Below, in pieces: positions 18,480 through 28,365 of a DNA stretch of 64,000 nucleotides. The notes beneath the pieces are model-generated. The model had not been told where the DNA came from, did no database searches, and saw nothing but the letters and a program-made list of their open reading frames with translations. The stretch is from contig JADJPL010000005.1 of NCBI GenBank assembly GCA_016713275.1, positions 310,001-374,000 on the forward strand, read 5' to 3'. The DNA comes from Haliscomenobacter sp. GTDB taxonomy: Bacteria; Bacteroidota; Bacteroidia; Chitinophagales; Saprospiraceae. Every line of letters starts with the position of its first letter. Within the stretch, counting starts at the first letter, position 1. A program made the translations under genes and the position numbers.

Positions 18480-18971
18480 CTAATCCAATTTCTTTTTGGC
18501 TACCTCTGGCCAGTTCTTAAGCGCTTTGGCCAGGTTTTCATCAGGAGCTTCCTGCCAGGTTCGAGCCACGCGTTCGCTGTATTGAAGGATCAATTTCCCA
18601 TCCTGAATAGACCAGGTATCGATGTCGGTCGATGCGGTATATCCTCGAGAAACCGCATACGCACACCAACCTCCAAAATGAACCTTGTATTTTTCCGGAT
18701 TGCCATCAAATGTCTTTTTGTTGGCTTCCGAGGAAAACCAATACATGGCGCCTTTGTATTTGGACTGGAACTTTGCCTGTCCTTTGACTGGTTTTTTAAC
18801 GGTAAAAAAAGCGACTGGATCGTACCCTTGGAGGATTACCCCTTTTGAATCGACGTTGACGTAGGTATCGGGATCGATACCTCCTGCCTTGGGCTTGGTA
18901 CTCCCTTGCTGGGATTGGCCAAAAACTTGGAGAACGTGTAAAAACAGGAATAAATTAAGGAAGCATTTCAT
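18480..18971 (-). CDS. Secreted YHS-domain protein
   Basis: 163 residues from ATG 18971, with a signal peptide MKCFLNLFLFLHVLQVFGQ and a YHS-type body: GYDPVAFF near residue 48, then the KYKGAMYWFSSEANKKTF and PEKYKVHFGGWCAYAV segments of the YHS fold, which often binds metal. The longer frame back to 19142 is not protein-like at its start. Function is unknown; YHS proteins are found next to GMC oxidoreductases and may supply or sense copper, an inference from the neighbourhood. It lies 158 bp from the GMC gene. Confidence 0.75.
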   Translation of the reverse strand: MKCFLNLFLFLHVLQVFGQSQQGSTKPKAGGIDPDTYVNVDSKGVILQGYDPVAFFTVKKPVKGQAKFQSKYKGAMYWFSSEANKKTFDGNPEKYKVHFGGWCAYAVSRGYTASTDIDTWSIQDGKLILQYSERVARTWQEAPDENLAKALKNWPEVAKKKLD

Positions 18972-19128
18972 TTTAGAATCATTTATTCGTAAAGAAAAAT
19001 AGCATGGCCATCGTGATCTCTTGCCAAAATGGCCTGGACAGAACCCAGACCCGACAGATGGACGGTCACCACGCCTTTTGAAATAATGGATGTTCCGTTG
19101 TTTTTCATCTGAATTTTTCCGTAGCGGA

Positions 19129-20658
19129 TTACAGCACTTCATTTTTGAAATAATCCCCTACTCGCAGCGCCTGGGCAATAATGGTCAAGGCCGGGTTTAC
19201 GGCCGAAGACGATGGGAAAAAGCTTCCATCGACTACGAAAAGGTTATTCACTTCATGCGCTCGGCACCAGATATCCAAAGCAGAGGTGGCAGGGTCGTTT
19301 CCAAAGCGGATCGTGCCGCACTGGTGGGCCGTTCCGGCTAAAGGAATTTTTTTGCCGAGGTACATATGGTTTGGAAGAAGATGGGTTTCCGCTCCGATAT
19401 GTTCGAGCATCCATCGCAGTTTTTTCATCAGCATTTGATGCGCTTCGGTATTGTTTTCGGTGTAATGAAGGCCAATTTGTCCGTCCGGATGGACGACTAC
19501 CCGGTTGTCGGGGTCGGGAAGGTCTTCAGAAGTCATCCAAAAATCGAGGGAATGTTTGGCGATGTAATCGAGCGCAAAACCGGGAGCAAAACCCGGGGCA
19601 TCCTCTTTAAACATGATGGGATCCGACTTGCCCAACATTTGAATATGGCCCATGGGATAAGGAAAATCATCGCTACCCCAATAGAAATCATTCAATGCGA
19701 GTGTTTTTCCAAAAAGGGTGGGGTTCGGCTTTTTCGAAATCGCCAACAAAGCGGAGTTGTTATGTGCCATATAATGCCTTCCTACCACACCAGAACCATT
19801 GGCCAATCCATGGGGGTGTTTGTCGTTGGCCGAACGGAGCAGCAAAGCCGCTGAATTGACCGCCCCACAGGATACGGCCACTATGTCGGCTGAAAAGATA
19901 CCTTTTCTCCTTGCACCCTGGCCAACACTTGGTTTACGGTTTTGCCCGTAGCGTCCGTTTCCAATTTTTCGACGAAAACGTCGGTCATGAGGGACACGTT
20001 GGGATACAACAATGCTTTTTTAATCGCCACCACATGGGAATCGGACTTAGCCTCCGAGGGGTCGGGAAAGCCATCAAAGCGATCTAATACAGGCGTGGCG
20101 TCGCCACGGTTGGGATCGCCCATGCGCACCCCGATGGGAAGGGGGAATGGATGAAGGCCCAGTTTCTTCATATCGCCGGCGAGTTCCTCTATCCTTGGTT
20201 CGTGCGCCAAGGGCGGAAATGCGTAGGGCTGGCTCGCCGGGGGCTCGGTCGGGTCTGATCCTCTTTCGCCATGGACTTCGTAAAGGGTTTCCGCCGCGGT
20301 ATAGTAGGGCTCCAAATCGGAATATCGGATTGGCCAGGCAGGAGAAATCCCTCCCTTGTGGGTTACTTCTTCAAAATCGCGCTCACGCATGCGCAGGAGC
20401 GCCGCACCATACACTTTGGTATTGCCCCCAACGCAATAGTGAATGCCTGGGTGAAAGGGTTTCCCGCCTTTATCCAGCCAAGTCTCGTGAGCTTTGTACT
20501 TCGATTCGATAAAGACGGCCTCGGTATTCCAATTGTCCCGTTCTCGGGGATAAAATGGCCGCGTTCCAAAATCAGGATTTTTTTACCTGTGGGCGCCAGG
20601 GATAAGGCAAGGGTACCGCCCCTGCCCCCGTGCCAATGAGGATAATGTCGTAATGCAT
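19129..20658 (-). CDS. GMC-family FAD-dependent oxidoreductase (three frameshifts)
   Basis: Reconstructed length about 510 residues from ATG 20658. It starts MHYDIILIGTGAGGGTLA, the FAD Rossmann motif, then LILERGHFIP, HYCVGGNTKVYGAALL of the GMC signature, and ends with AHQCGTIRFGN, NLFVVDGSFFPSS and NPALTIIAQALR that hold the catalytic His/Asn pair. Three missing bases break the frame, each at a run of four: 20619-20622, 20546-20549 and 19893-19896. Bacterial GMC relatives oxidise sugars or alcohols; with the glucose-dehydrogenase-like SDR and YHS protein beside it, a sugar dehydrogenase role is likely. No signal peptide is visible. Confidence 0.85.
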
Positions 20659-20679
20659 GATCTAAGGGATTCAAAAAAC

Positions 20680-22284
20680 TTATTCAATAAAAAATTGACT
20701 ATTCAAGCCGCCGAGCCCATCTGCTTTCTGGAACAGATTGGTTAAATCGTGCAACCATTGTTTATTATCCATCAAATATTTGTACGAATACCATCCTTTT
20801 GGCAACAAAGGAATATGCGCATTCCAACCTTTACTTTCCGAACGATGAAGAGGAACCGGCCTTAGATTCCATTGAGTAAAATCGCCACATAGAACGGGAT
20901 TACTTGCAGAGGAATCAAAAAGGTAAAAGTCAATATGGTTTCTTCGATAATCGATTACAGGAGTAAAAAAAGGAGGAACCAGCGTAGGTTCCGTCTCAGC
21001 TAAGGTGACCGCACTAAGCGGATGAATGACCCCAAGGCCTTGCCTTTCAGAGGAAGACGAGGGCAATCTGCGCGCCGAACTCAACAGGTTTTTGCGAATT
21101 GCAGGCGGAGTAAGGTCCTTATTCGCTTCGAGCATTTGGGCAATTACGCCGCAAACGATCGGGGCGGCAAAGGACGTGCCTTCAGCGTGTTGGTAAAAGG
21201 GAGAAATGAGTTTCCGGTCAGCAATTTCGTCTAAGGCTTTTTTACGGATTTCCCCAGCGTTTTTTTCCACCCAATGACTTTCCCAACGAAGGTGTACTAA
21301 GTTGTTGGCGACCCACGCGTTCAAATACACTTCGTTTGTGGCGTTCAGCATGCCGAATAAGGCAATTGCCGCTTTGTGCTCTTGGGTTCCAAGCGGAACT
21401 GGAGCAGGTACCCAAATAGCTGGAGCGACGAGTTCGGGTTTTTGCAGGCCGTCTGCCGTTTCGCCAAAGGTAGAATGGTAAAGGCTGTGCATTAAGGGAT
21501 GCAAGAGGTTATGGTCGTCCGACCCGCCCACGGTAATGGCATGGGGGCTATTCGCAGGCGCCTTCAATTGGGCACGGGGATCGTTACCCGATGCCGCCAC
21601 CACGGCAATTCCGGAATTCACCGCTTCCTCAATGGCTAAATCCACTTCGTTTTCCCTGTAGCCGGTGCTTTCATCTGCGGTAACAGACAAATTTATCACC
21701 CGGATTCCATAGGGTTTCCGGTGTTCCGTCGCCCATCGAATAGCTTTGGCAATGCCGGCGCCAGATATGCTTCCGCGCTCGTCGGTTACTTTGATCAAGA
21801 CGAGTTCCGCATCGGGCGCCAACCCACGGTACAGGCCTCCCGAGAGCTTCCCGTCTCCTGAGCAAACCACTGAGGTCATCGTACCATGCCCGTTAAGGGA
21901 ATTCACCCGAAAGAGGGATTCTTCCGAAGCCGTTGGTTTATGGATATCGAGAACTTTATGGATGCGGCCCTGAATATCGGGATGGTTTGAAAAACCACTA
22001 TCGATAAAGCAAATGGTCACACCCTTACCTGTATAATGTGGGTGCACCATGAGCCGCTTTTGAAGGGGCGCAATCCGATACCCACCCATTTCTTCAGGTA
22101 GCCAAGAACCATGCGCTGCCCAAACGTCGAGTTGAGCCTGGTCCACGCAACGCGTGCAAGCGCCCAAGGCAGGATCCCACTGAACCACCTCGGCTTTTAA
22201 GCCTTCCAAAATGGGGGCATCCATTTCCGGATGAAAATGGCGCAGAAGGCGCTCAACTTCTTTTTGACAAATTGGACAAATCAT
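20680..22284 (-). CDS. Subtilisin-like serine protease (S8) with zinc-ribbon-like head and glycogen-binding-like tail
   Basis: About 534 residues from the ATG at 22284. Catalytic Asp lies in FIDSGF (residue 95), His in GHGTMTS (133), the oxyanion Asn in ASGND (234) and Ser in EGTSFAAP (371). The head has two Cys-x-x-Cys pairs (CPIC and CTRC), about 40 residues apart, likely zinc-binding. The tail (about residues 455-525) has VLCGDFTQWNLRPVPL and GWYSYKYLMDNKQWLHD, the pattern of AMPK-type glycogen-binding (CBM48) domains. No signal peptide, so probably cytoplasmic. An upstream in-frame ATG adds nine residues. The combination is unusual for a subtilase and fits the neighbouring glucan enzymes. 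Confidence 0.85.
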   Translation of the reverse strand: MICPICQKEVERLLRHFHPEMDAPILEGLKAEVVQWDPALGACTRCVDQAQLDVWAAHGSWLPEEMGGYRIAPLQKRLMVHPHYTGKGVTICFIDSGFSNHPDIQGRIHKVLDIHKPTASEESLFRVNSLNGHGTMTSVVCSGDGKLSGGLYRGLAPDAELVLIKVTDERGSISGAGIAKAIRWATEHRKPYGIRVINLSVTADESTGYRENEVDLAIEEAVNSGIAVVAASGNDPRAQLKAPANSPHAITVGGSDDHNLLHPLMHSLYHSTFGETADGLQKPELVAPAIWVPAPVPLGTQEHKAAIALFGMLNATNEVYLNAWVANNLVHLRWESHWVEKNAGEIRKKALDEIADRKLISPFYQHAEGTSFAAPIVCGVIAQMLEANKDLTPPAIRKNLLSSARRLPSSSSERQGLGVIHPLSAVTLAETEPTLVPPFFTPVIDYRRNHIDFYLFDSSASNPVLCGDFTQWNLRPVPLHRSESKGWNAHIPLLPKGWYSYKYLMDNKQWLHDLTNLFQKADGLGGLNSQFFIE

Positions 22285-22432
22285 AGCTTTTTTGCTCCTG
22301 TGGTAAGACAAGGCAAAAATGGCCCCTTTGATGATCCAACGATGTTACCCAGGTAACACGGAGCGGCTTTTTGGGGGAGAACCCCCTTGGTTATGCGTGA
22401 AACGTCCGAATGAAGACAGTGAACGGAGCAGC

Positions 22433-23110
22433 TTACTCCAGAAAGGACTCCTCCAAAACCAAAAATTTTCCCGAGCTGACGGCGATCTTTCCGGCTCTTT
22501 CAAATTCCTTGAGGGTAAGGGTAACGGTTTTGCGGGAGGTGGCAATCAGGCTGGCCATTTCTTGCTGGGTCAGAGAGTGGGTAACCAATATGCCCTTAGG
22601 AGTCGGACGGCCATAGGTTGCTTTCAAATCCTTCAGGAGTTCAAGTATGCGCCTGGTGCAGTCTTTGTAGAAAAGGATTTCCAGCCGGCGTTCCAATTTG
22701 CGGATGTTTTCTCCAATCTTTTTATGAATTTCCCGGCTGAAGGGCACATACTCCCGGGCTAGATCTCTTGCTTTGTCGGCACTCATACGGCATATCTGGA
22801 TCCCTTCCTCCGCAACCTGGGCGAAATCCCGGTGCGCTTTTTGGCCAAGAAAGGCCATTTCCCCCAGAAGTTCCCCCTTGGTGAGGTAGGTTTTCACATG
22901 TTCTTTGCCCTCTTCGTCGTAATAACCCACTTTAACTTTGCCCGACAGGACCAGATAAATTTCTGCGGCAATTTCATGGGGCAAAAACAAAAACGCATTC
23001 TTGTGGTAGCCAATAGAAGGGCTGTGCTTAATGTGATCGGCAAACTTATAAGGACAAAGGATGTCAAACAAGTCGATTTCGCTGAAAAACCAAATCTGCT
23101 TCATGTCCAT
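22433..23110 (-). CDS. Crp/Fnr-family transcription regulator
   Basis: About 225 residues. The N-terminal cyclic-nucleotide-binding fold (LVLSGKVKVGYYDEEGKEHV, TKGELLGEMAFLG) has the GE-x(6-10)-like position, but the ligand residues are not obviously those of CAP. The C-terminal winged helix-turn-helix is clear: THSLTQQEMASLIATSRKTV then LKEFERAG. It sits upstream of the subtilase-GMC-GH63 block in the same direction, with a 149-bp gap, so it may control that block. Bacteroidota Crp/Fnr proteins respond to varied signals; the ligand here is unknown. Confidence 0.88.
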   Translation of the reverse strand: MDMKQIWFFSEIDLFDILCPYKFADHIKHSPSIGYHKNAFLFLPHEIAAEIYLVLSGKVKVGYYDEEGKEHVKTYLTKGELLGEMAFLGQKAHRDFAQVAEEGIQICRMSADKARDLAREYVPFSREIHKKIGENIRKLERRLEILFYKDCTRRILELLKDLKATYGRPTPKGILVTHSLTQQEMASLIATSRKTVTLTLKEFERAGKIAVSSGKFLVLEESFLE

Positions 23111-23266
23111 TCGATCTTCGGCCAGGTTTTAGGGATTACCACCAGGCATGTTTCCAAGTATCCAACCCGAAGGAAGGAATTTGGTTGATGCCTGACTCGG
23201 TTTTTTATCGCACTTGGAGCAACTTTACAGGCGCCCTACTGGATATTTTCGTTTTCCTCGCGCCTT

Positions 23267-23427
23267 GAGGGGCTGTCTCAAAAGACCAATCGTCGCCACC
23301 GACTTGAAATTTTATTTTCCTTTTTCAATTATTTTAAAAAATTGCTTTGCAATTTTTTAAAATAATTGAAAAAGGAAAATATTTTTTGGCGGCCAGAGGC
23401 AAGGCCGATCTTTTGAGACAGCCCCTC
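23267..23427. mobile_element. MITE-like palindromic element, 161 bp
   Basis: Perfect 19-bp terminal inverted repeats (GAGGGGCTGTCTCAAAAGA at 23267-23285 and its reverse complement at 23409-23427) enclose a 32-bp perfect hairpin with a 3-base loop. No coding sequence is inside. The end sequence resembles the GGGGCTGTCTCAAAA-type termini of DDE transposase insertion sequences, so a non-autonomous derivative is likely; the family cannot be assigned. I see no clear target duplication. It lies in the 370-bp gap between the crp gene and the GH88 gene, the convergent-free edge of the PUL. Apart from this element nothing else stands out in 23111-23480. Confidence 0.7.
23314..23380. repeat. 32-bp perfect inverted repeat with TTT loop
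   Basis: The left arm 23314-23345 begins ATTTTCCTTTTTC and ends AAATTGC. The right arm 23349-23380 is its exact reverse complement, with a TTT loop between them. AT-rich and perfectly matched over 32 bp, it would form a very stable cruciform or RNA hairpin and lies inside the terminal-repeat element. Confidence 0.85.
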
Positions 23428-23480
23428 TCGTTCCCAAAATGCCAAGTAGTGAGGACCCCTGGTTTCTTTCGGCAATACGT

Positions 23481-24715
23481 CTATTCTTTCCGAATCCATT
23501 TATTGTACCGGAAAATCGATTCCAGGAAATAATAATCGGCATATACGAGCGGCACATCCACCTCTGCACCATGGGGAATACTGCCCACGCTGTGCTTGAG
23601 GATGAAATTTCCGTTGGTTCCTTTTTCTGCCAGATACGCCGGCGAAGTCAGGCTCGCCAGGATTTGGGTAGCGGCGTCCAGGTATTTTTTTCCATCGGGG
23701 GCGAGCACAGAAAGCTCCAGGAATGCCGAACAAGCAATAGCGGCGGCCGATGCATCCCGGGGCATGGGATTGAATTTACCGGGGTCGTACTTCCAATCCG
23801 GGCGAAAACCCTCCTGGCCTGCATTAAAATCCCAGAAAGGGATTCCATCGGCAGGCAAATTGGGGTGGTTTATCCAAAAGGAGGCCAGGTTTTCTGCCAG
23901 TTGGAGGAATTTTTTATTCCCGGTTTCGCGATAGGCCATTGTGTATCCATATATCCCCCAAGCTTGTCCGCGCGCCCAGGTGGACTGGTCTGAAAACCCC
24001 TGGCAGGTTTGCCGGTGCAGGACCTTGCCGGTGAGGGTATCGTAATTGACCACGTGGTAACTCCCAAAATCTTTTCGGAACTGGTTCTTTGCGGTAGTTT
24101 TGGCATGCCGGTTGGCGATCCGGGCAAAGGAAGGATCGCCCGTATGTTTGGAAGCGAAGTAAAGCAATTCGAGGTTCATCATATTGTCGATGATCACGGG
24201 ATAATTCCAATACTGCCCATCCCAGGAGGCCCGGCCATTCCAGGATTCAATAGCGCCTACGTTCTTGTTGTACCGGGTGCAGAGGATTTGGCAGATTGGA
24301 CAAGAATAGCCGGGTACGAATGCTGCTTTGTAATCCGGTAGGCGTTGCCATAACTGCAGTACATCAGAAAACCAACGTCGTGGTTGCCGGTAAAATATTG
24401 CAGTTTTTCCAGCCCCTCGGTCCATTTCACCGCCGCATCCTTAATGGCGGGGCTGCCATTTAGTTCATACAGGTACCACAAACAGCCGGGGAAAAAGCCT
24501 TCCGTCCAGTCGTTGATTGGCGTTGCGACGATGTTGCCGGTTTTATCTACCGTTCGGGGGTACCGTACAGGATCCGGGAAGGCGCTTAATTGGCTCTTGA
24601 TCTGATATTCCGCCGTTTTCAGACTAGCGGCGATCTGATCTGTCAGGTTTTGGCCATCCGCAACGCTGAAAAAAAGGAGGAATGCCGATGTAGCGAAAAA
24701 AACGTTCTGCTTCAT
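23481..24715 (-). CDS. Unsaturated glucuronyl hydrolase, GH88 (one frameshift)
   Basis: Hydrolyses delta-4,5-unsaturated uronic acid from the non-reducing end of lyase products. Signal peptide MKQNVFFATSAFLLFFSVADGQ suggests periplasmic action. Key segments: NDWTEGFFPGCLWYLYEL, HDVGFLMYCSYGNAY, PVIIDNMMNLELLYFAS (the catalytic aspartate region), GFSDQSTWARGQAWGIYGYT. The frame breaks at the GGG 24275-24277; one base joins the halves near residue 135, restoring about 411 residues. It ends the minus-strand PUL. The GH88 pattern rather than GH105 argues for unsaturated glucuronate, but galacturonate cannot be excluded by eye. Confidence 0.88.
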
Positions 24716-24761
24716 AGTGTCTTGTTTTTTTTGGTCATTTACGTCCAATTAAAAACACGGG

Positions 24762-27700
24762 TTATTTTTCCAGCACCTTCAGGGTGACCGGGCCGATCAG
24801 GCCCGATTTAATCGATCCCCGGTACCGGGTTGGAATGGTCGTGTAATTATTAGCCAGGGTGTTGAAAAGCAGGATTTCAATCCGGTTATTCCCTTCTTGG
24901 GCGAGAGACGTTATGTCGTAGGTCCAGGGAGGCGCAACGCGGATGCCCGCGCTTTTCCCGTTGACCCGCACTTCTGCCGAAGAAACGAGATCCCCCAGGT
25001 CCAGATGTAATCGGCGGTCTGCCTCTCCGGGGGGTAAATCGATAGCGCTCCGGTATATGGCGCCCCCGGAATAGGCGTTCAGGCCATCCAGTTCCGACCA
25101 ATCCCCTAACGGCAGGGTTCCTTTGCCGCATTGCTGTTCGATAAAGGAGGGCAAAGCGCCCATGCCCCGGTACCCGGGAGCAAATGCTAACTGAAGGAGT
25201 ACTTGAACGGAGGATGGATTTACCCGGGCTAGCCGAACGGAGTACTCCGTCAATCCATCGGGTTTGGTCGCGCCGGGAAGGAGTTTTTGGGGTTTGCCAT
25301 CCACCCAAACCCGGACCTTCCCATAGGCCGAAAAGCGCAGGGATTGTAACCCCGGGGCGGATTGGAAGGCCATTAACCCGGCGGAAGGATTGGCGCCGCG
25401 GTAGTCGAAGGGCAGCACGCCGAGATCCCCGAACCAGCGCATGGCAACCTGGGCTTTTTCAGGCGCCGGTACCTGGGTTTTGCGCGCCACCAGGTAGGTT
25501 TCGCAGGCTTGGTCGTAAGCGATCAGAATGGGATTTGCCCCTTTCTTCAGGAAAACTGAGGCGGCGTCCACAGAAATTTTCTGCCCGTTTACCCATATCT
25601 GATGGGGTTTGACGTTCCCCAGCAGCAGGTCATAGGTTCCTTCCTCCGTAGCAATGATAGCTGAATACAGGAGGTAAAAATTGCCCTCTGCCTCCGGCGC
25701 CCGTTTGAGCGAGTGCTTGTCTTCTACCAGTCTTCCCAACCGGATAAACGCATCGTACATCGCGCCTTTGAGTCCATGGTATCCTTGATGGCCGTAATCG
25801 CCTTCCACGCCAAGCTGCCAGGAAAACCCGTATTCCTCCCAGCGATGGGTTTCCCCAGAGATCGAAACCCCATCGCCCGGGTTCTTAGGCGCCAGGACGG
25901 ATAGTTCCGTTTCGGAGGGCAGCGCCGGCAGCGGGCCTAATTTCAGGAATTGGGCGCCGTAGGAACAGGTCAGTTTTTCCCAGGTGGAGTCGATAACAAC
26001 CTTCCGGGAGGAACCAGAAGGGGTTTCTTTGAAATACAGCTTCCGGACCTGAGCGCCCATAAATCCATTGGTTGCAGGCAATTGGAAATCGCCCCAGCGG
26101 TTGTCTAAAGAAGGGTTGAGTTCAAATTCCCAAACCTGGCCAAGCGGTTGCTGCCGGAGTACTTTATCTGCCGGAACGCTTGTGGAGGGTGCCGTTTCGT
26201 TCTCCGGACGAAACACGATCAATTGCATCTCCGTCTCGCTCAACGGAAGGATAATCTCCGTCCCCTCCGCAACCGGGGTAGATACGCTGGACAAAGAAGA
26301 AACCTCCCCTGTCCAGGGATTCCATAGTTCGGGGCGTCCTTTGGCACGGAAAAAACACCGCGTTCCTTTCGGGATATTATACAGCGCAAATACCGGGCGA
26401 TTTCCAATAACCCGGTGCATGAAATAAGGCTGGCCCACTATGTTGGAAAGGATACGGAAGTTGGGGATATATTTCTCCGAAATAGCCTGCGGAACTTCGT
26501 CAGGGTTTGCGCAGTGCAAGAAGTGGGCAGTGGGCGCAAACAGGCCGGCTACCCATTTTGCTGTTTCGGGATCAAACCGGCCGTTCCGCTCGGTTGCCTC
26601 CGGGATTGCGCCCAGGTGGACTACCATTCCTCCCGCGCGTTTAAACGCCTCGATTTTTTCCAGCGATGCCTGCCGAATCGCCTTCATAGAGGGAATGACC
26701 AATACTCGAAACCGTTCGCCAGCAACGTGGAGTTCGCCGTTTTTAACGTCGGCTCTGGCAAGCGATTCATAGTCCAGGAAATCAAAATCGATCCCGTTTT
26801 TATACAACGCGCTGCCTGTTTCGAAAGCGGTATGGACTGATGCCGCTCCATCCATCCCGGCCACCATGGGTTCGGTTGGATAGATCACGGCTACGTCGCA
26901 TTGGTGATCGCCCTGGGATAACAGGTAAGAGAGCCGCTGAACGCAGGTCATAAGCGGATCTATCTGCTCCCAGTAGGGCATGTGAAAATGGTTGCAAGGA
27001 GGAGCCCACTCCCACCATCCACCCTGGGTGGAATAATAGAGCCCATGCAGCGACAACAGATTGTACCCCATAGCGTAGTTGGCAAAAATGGCGTCGGCAA
27101 GTCCGGCGGAGGAAGTGCCCCAGCCGCTGCCATAGAATCCTTCCAGCCAAACCCGGGGGCGTTCGTAAAGATGGGCGATCGAAGCGGCAACCTTGGCTTT
27201 GATCAACTCCTTGGAGAGCCTGGGCTGGTCCGACCCGGGGCCCTGGTTCCAGCGCTGGGTTCGGAAATAGTCGCCAAACTCCACCACGTCCTTGCCTCTG
27301 CCGCCATGATCGCATCCGTAAATCAATCCTCTGGCCTGATGCCATTCATAGACGGGTTGGAAAAAATGGGCTTCGCTCAGGCCGACCAGAACGTCGTTGT
27401 AATCGAGTTTAATTTTGGGGGTTATCGCGCCGATGTCTCGGTACAGGGCGTCGAGAAAGGAACGACATCGTATCCTTTGCGTTTTTGAAAGGCATCAGCG
27501 AATTAAGCATTCCAAAGATTTCCGTCCACCCGGAAATTCAATTCGTCGGAGAAAAAGAAATTCAGGGCGTTATGGTTTTCCCGGGGCAATTCGCGCTCGA
27601 ATTTTCCGAAGAAATGGTGGGTATATGCCGCCCCGCTCTGCGGATGCATGGGGTCGTAGGAAGGCGCCAGCGTTTCGAAATAGACCCCGCAAACCTGCCA

Positions 27701-28363
27701 TTGTTCGTCCCCAAAATCGTAGGTAAGAACGCCTTGTTGTACCTGGTCCAGGAGATCCCTGCGCGTATTTACCTCCAGGGAACTGTCTGCATGAAGCCGG
27801 ATAGCGCTCAGATGGAGCAAATTCGAAGGCAGCTTCAGGCGTCCCTTGCCGGTAAGGGTTTGAAGGAGGCTTTTCAGAACCGAACCGTTTAATTCCGGGT
27901 TTTCCGCTATCGCTTCATCCATGGAGAATCCCTGCCCGATGCCAAGGGTGTAATCGCTCAGGCTGATGGACATTCCACGTTTGCCTGCTTCGACGGCAAA
28001 CCACCGCACCAGGTCCCACCATTCCGGAGTGAATAAGGCAGGTTTGCTCGGATTCGACAATCCCCACAACAGCCCTCCTTCGTCCAGGTGGCTGTAATTA
28101 ATTTGCAGGCTGGTAATCCCCTTATTCTGGAGGGCATTAAGCTGCCACTCCAGGCGTTCTTTGGTAAGGGTGTCTCCCTGCCACCAATAAAAAGGGACAT
28201 CCCCGTATCCGGGAGGAGGATTGATAAACCCGGGAAGCGGGTCGAGCGCCGGGGACCGGTCGGAAATACCGGGCACAACCGGATTGGATTGGCCTGCCAA
28301 ATACCCTGATCCCAAAAGGAACCATCCGGAAAAGATCAAGATCCGCCTTAGCATATTATGCAT
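24762..28363 (-). CDS. GH106-type alpha-L-rhamnosidase (one frameshift and one in-frame stop)
   Basis: About 1200 residues with a signal peptide (MLRRILIFSGWFLLGSGYLAGQ). Removes terminal alpha-L-rhamnose. Characteristic parts are the N-terminal barrel with FINPPPGYGDVPFYWWQGDTL, the FFFSDELNF active-site segment, the WLEGFYGSGWGTSSAGLADA and later beta-sandwich domains with DLGDLVSSAEVRVNGKSAG near the end. A TAA at 27503-27505 interrupts the frame after NLWNA where the chain clearly continues as FADAFQKRKGYD, and a base is missing at 27454-27458 near VVPF. Both sit in conserved sequence, so errors are likely. Start is 28363 or 28354. It follows the GH2 gene by 2 bp. Confidence 0.82.
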
Positions 28364-28365
28364 CC

